The position numbers and the translations under genes were made by a program. The notes under the pieces are model-generated. The model was not told the DNA's origin. It saw only the letters and a program-made list of their open reading frames with translations, and did no database searches. This document shows positions 42,925 to 43,798 of a stretch of 43,798 bases of DNA, piece by piece; position 1 is the first letter of the stretch; every line of letters begins with the position of its first letter. This stretch comes from Acetofilamentum sp. (GTDB taxonomy: Bacteria; Hydrothermota; 32-111): contig DYMB01000002.1 in NCBI GenBank assembly GCA_020721805.1, positions 1 to 43,798 of the forward strand. The letters are read 5' to 3'.

Positions 42925-43798
42925 AAAAATATTTTTTAACTCTCTTTTTGATTTTTTCCTTTATAATTTTTATATATCCCGTCTTTTACACCGGTGATCT
43001 TGGATTTTCATTTATGAATGTTCCGGTTGATCCACTGAGTCTAGCATATTCAACCACTTCAGCATCAATAGTTGGAAGAACAGGTGATCTTATAAATCCC
43101 GCATCGTTAAATCTGGAAAATAAAAATTCTTTCTTTTTTGCATATATGCCATTTCTTGTTTCTTCACATTTTGGTATCTTGGGATATACTTTTTCAGGTT
43201 CGCAGGTTATGTTGAAATATTTTAATTCTGGAAGTATGGAGAGAAGGGATTCTTTAAACACCGATCTTGGGGAATTTTTTTCATCGGATCTTCTTCTGGA
43301 ATATTCAAAATCTTTCAAAATGAAAGATAATTTAAGGTTTGGTGCAGGAATAAACTTTGGTATGGAGAATGTTCTCGATTACAATGTTTTAATCTCTTCT
43401 TTAAGTTTTGGAATCATCTATGAAAAAGTCTATAAAGATTTTTTAAACATAGGGTGTCAAATATTGAATCTTGGTGCGGGATACGATTTTGAAAAAATTT
43501 CTCCAACACCTGCAAAGTTTATTGTTGGATTATCCGTATCTAAAGATGATATGCCATTTTCCGTGAATTTTGATGTTGGGAAGATTCTTGATAGAAAATA
43601 TTTTTATTCTTTTGCCTTGAAATTTTCAGTTGTAAAACCAACCGTTGAACCCACAGTTGAAAATCCGGATAACAATATTTTAAAGGATGAACCCAATAAG
43701 AATGAAAGTCCAACGAATTCTTTATCTGATAGTATGAAAATCAACTTAACCTATGAACAGTTAAAAGAATTACAGGACACATCAACTATCGATTCAAC
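42921..43798 (+). CDS. PorV/PorQ-like outer-membrane protein (cut by window end)
   Basis: The ATG at 42921 overlaps the fbp stop (ATGA). The frame is open to the window edge, at least 292 residues. A signal peptide (YFLTLFLIFSFIIFIYPVF) is followed by GDLGFSFMNVPVDPLSLAYS and a GRTGDLINPASLN motif, as in PorV/PorQ-family outer-membrane proteins, where the N-terminal asparagine-proline-alanine segment is conserved. Strands continue to about residue 240. A low-complexity Pro/Asn/Glu-rich linker (VEPTVENPDNN and beyond) then suggests another domain past the edge. The family is widespread in the FCB group. Confidence 0.75.
   Translation, partial: MKKYFLTLFLIFSFIIFIYPVFYTGDLGFSFMNVPVDPLSLAYSTTSASIVGRTGDLINPASLNLENKNSFFFAYMPFLVSSHFGILGYTFSGSQVMLKYFNSGSMERRDSLNTDLGEFFSSDLLLEYSKSFKMKDNLRFGAGINFGMENVLDYNVLISSLSFGIIYEKVYKDFLNIGCQILNLGAGYDFEKISPTPAKFIVGLSVSKDDMPFSVNFDVGKILDRKYFYSFALKFSVVKPTVEPTVENPDNNILKDEPNKNESPTNSLSDSMKINLTYEQLKELQDTSTIDS

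Noticed and set aside
1-43798. CRISPR array, tRNA or rRNA genes
   Set aside because: No regularly spaced direct repeats and no tRNA-like T-loop or acceptor-stem pattern were seen on either strand by eye. A tRNAscan/CRISPR search would be decisive.

Overview
The window is strongly AT-rich bacterial chromosome. Outer-membrane and lipoprotein genes (OmpA-type porin fusion, FecR-type protein, PorV/PorQ-like protein, several lipobox or signal-peptide proteins) point to a diderm. Anaerobic, archaeal-flavoured metabolism (pyruvate:ferredoxin oxidoreductase as four separate subunits, butyrate kinase, pyruvoyl arginine decarboxylase, a short SufB with SufC) suggests a thermophilic or fermentative lineage, possibly a candidate phylum near the FCB group (WOR-3/Stahlbacteria-like). 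That placement is inference from gene content; there is no rRNA or tRNA in the window to settle it.

Layout. 1-4465 is a decaying, accessory-looking zone: an IS3-type transposase remnant, a suf operon (a DGC-domain protein that has lost its cysteines, sufC, short sufB), a 5'-truncated DNA methyltransferase with an SNase-like tail broken by stops, an unrecognised ORF, and about 430 bp of non-coding sequence. 4466-9598 holds a CHASE2 adenylate/guanylate cyclase, then on the minus strand a FecR-like protein, an OmpA fusion and a creatininase-family amidohydrolase. 9659-11911 carries rmuC, an MCE-like lipoprotein and a DMT-type membrane protein. 12034-22728 is a long housekeeping run: nadE, a Crp/Fnr regulator, DUF1385, prfA, prmC, nadK, recN, an M50-like membrane metalloprotease, priA and an MFS exporter. 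Most of these genes overlap or nearly touch.

23202-29503 has a biotin-dependent carboxyltransferase with its biotin carrier, two exported proteins of unknown role, and a carotenoid cluster (crtI, crtB, fused CrtYcd lycopene cyclase). crtI is broken by two frameshifts and a stop while its partners are intact. 29492-32047 (minus) is a complete arginine-to-spermidine operon: speD, pyruvoyl arginine decarboxylase, speE, agmatinase. 32234-34446 contains a small lipoprotein, a TPR protein and a small outer-membrane-like protein. 34617-35469 is a decayed SGNH/GDSL-like hydrolase. 35552-39539 is buk followed by porGDAB, closed by a clear intrinsic terminator. 39570 to the end has a YchF-type P-loop protein, an unrecognised ORF, a HAD hydrolase, class I fructose-bisphosphatase and a PorV/PorQ-like gene cut by the window edge.

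Two cross-cutting observations stand out. First, recognisable sigma70-type promoters recur with TTGAC(T/A) and TATAAT boxes and nearly always a 16-bp spacer. In three cases (rmuC, nadE, the ORF at 40695) the -10 box ends only 6-8 nt before the ATG and no Shine-Dalgarno is present, so these messages look leaderless. Second, four genes are visibly decayed (IS3 transposase, DNA methyltransferase, CrtI, SGNH-like hydrolase), which suggests ongoing loss of dispensable functions. I did not find a defence island, CRISPR array or clearly new multi-gene system.
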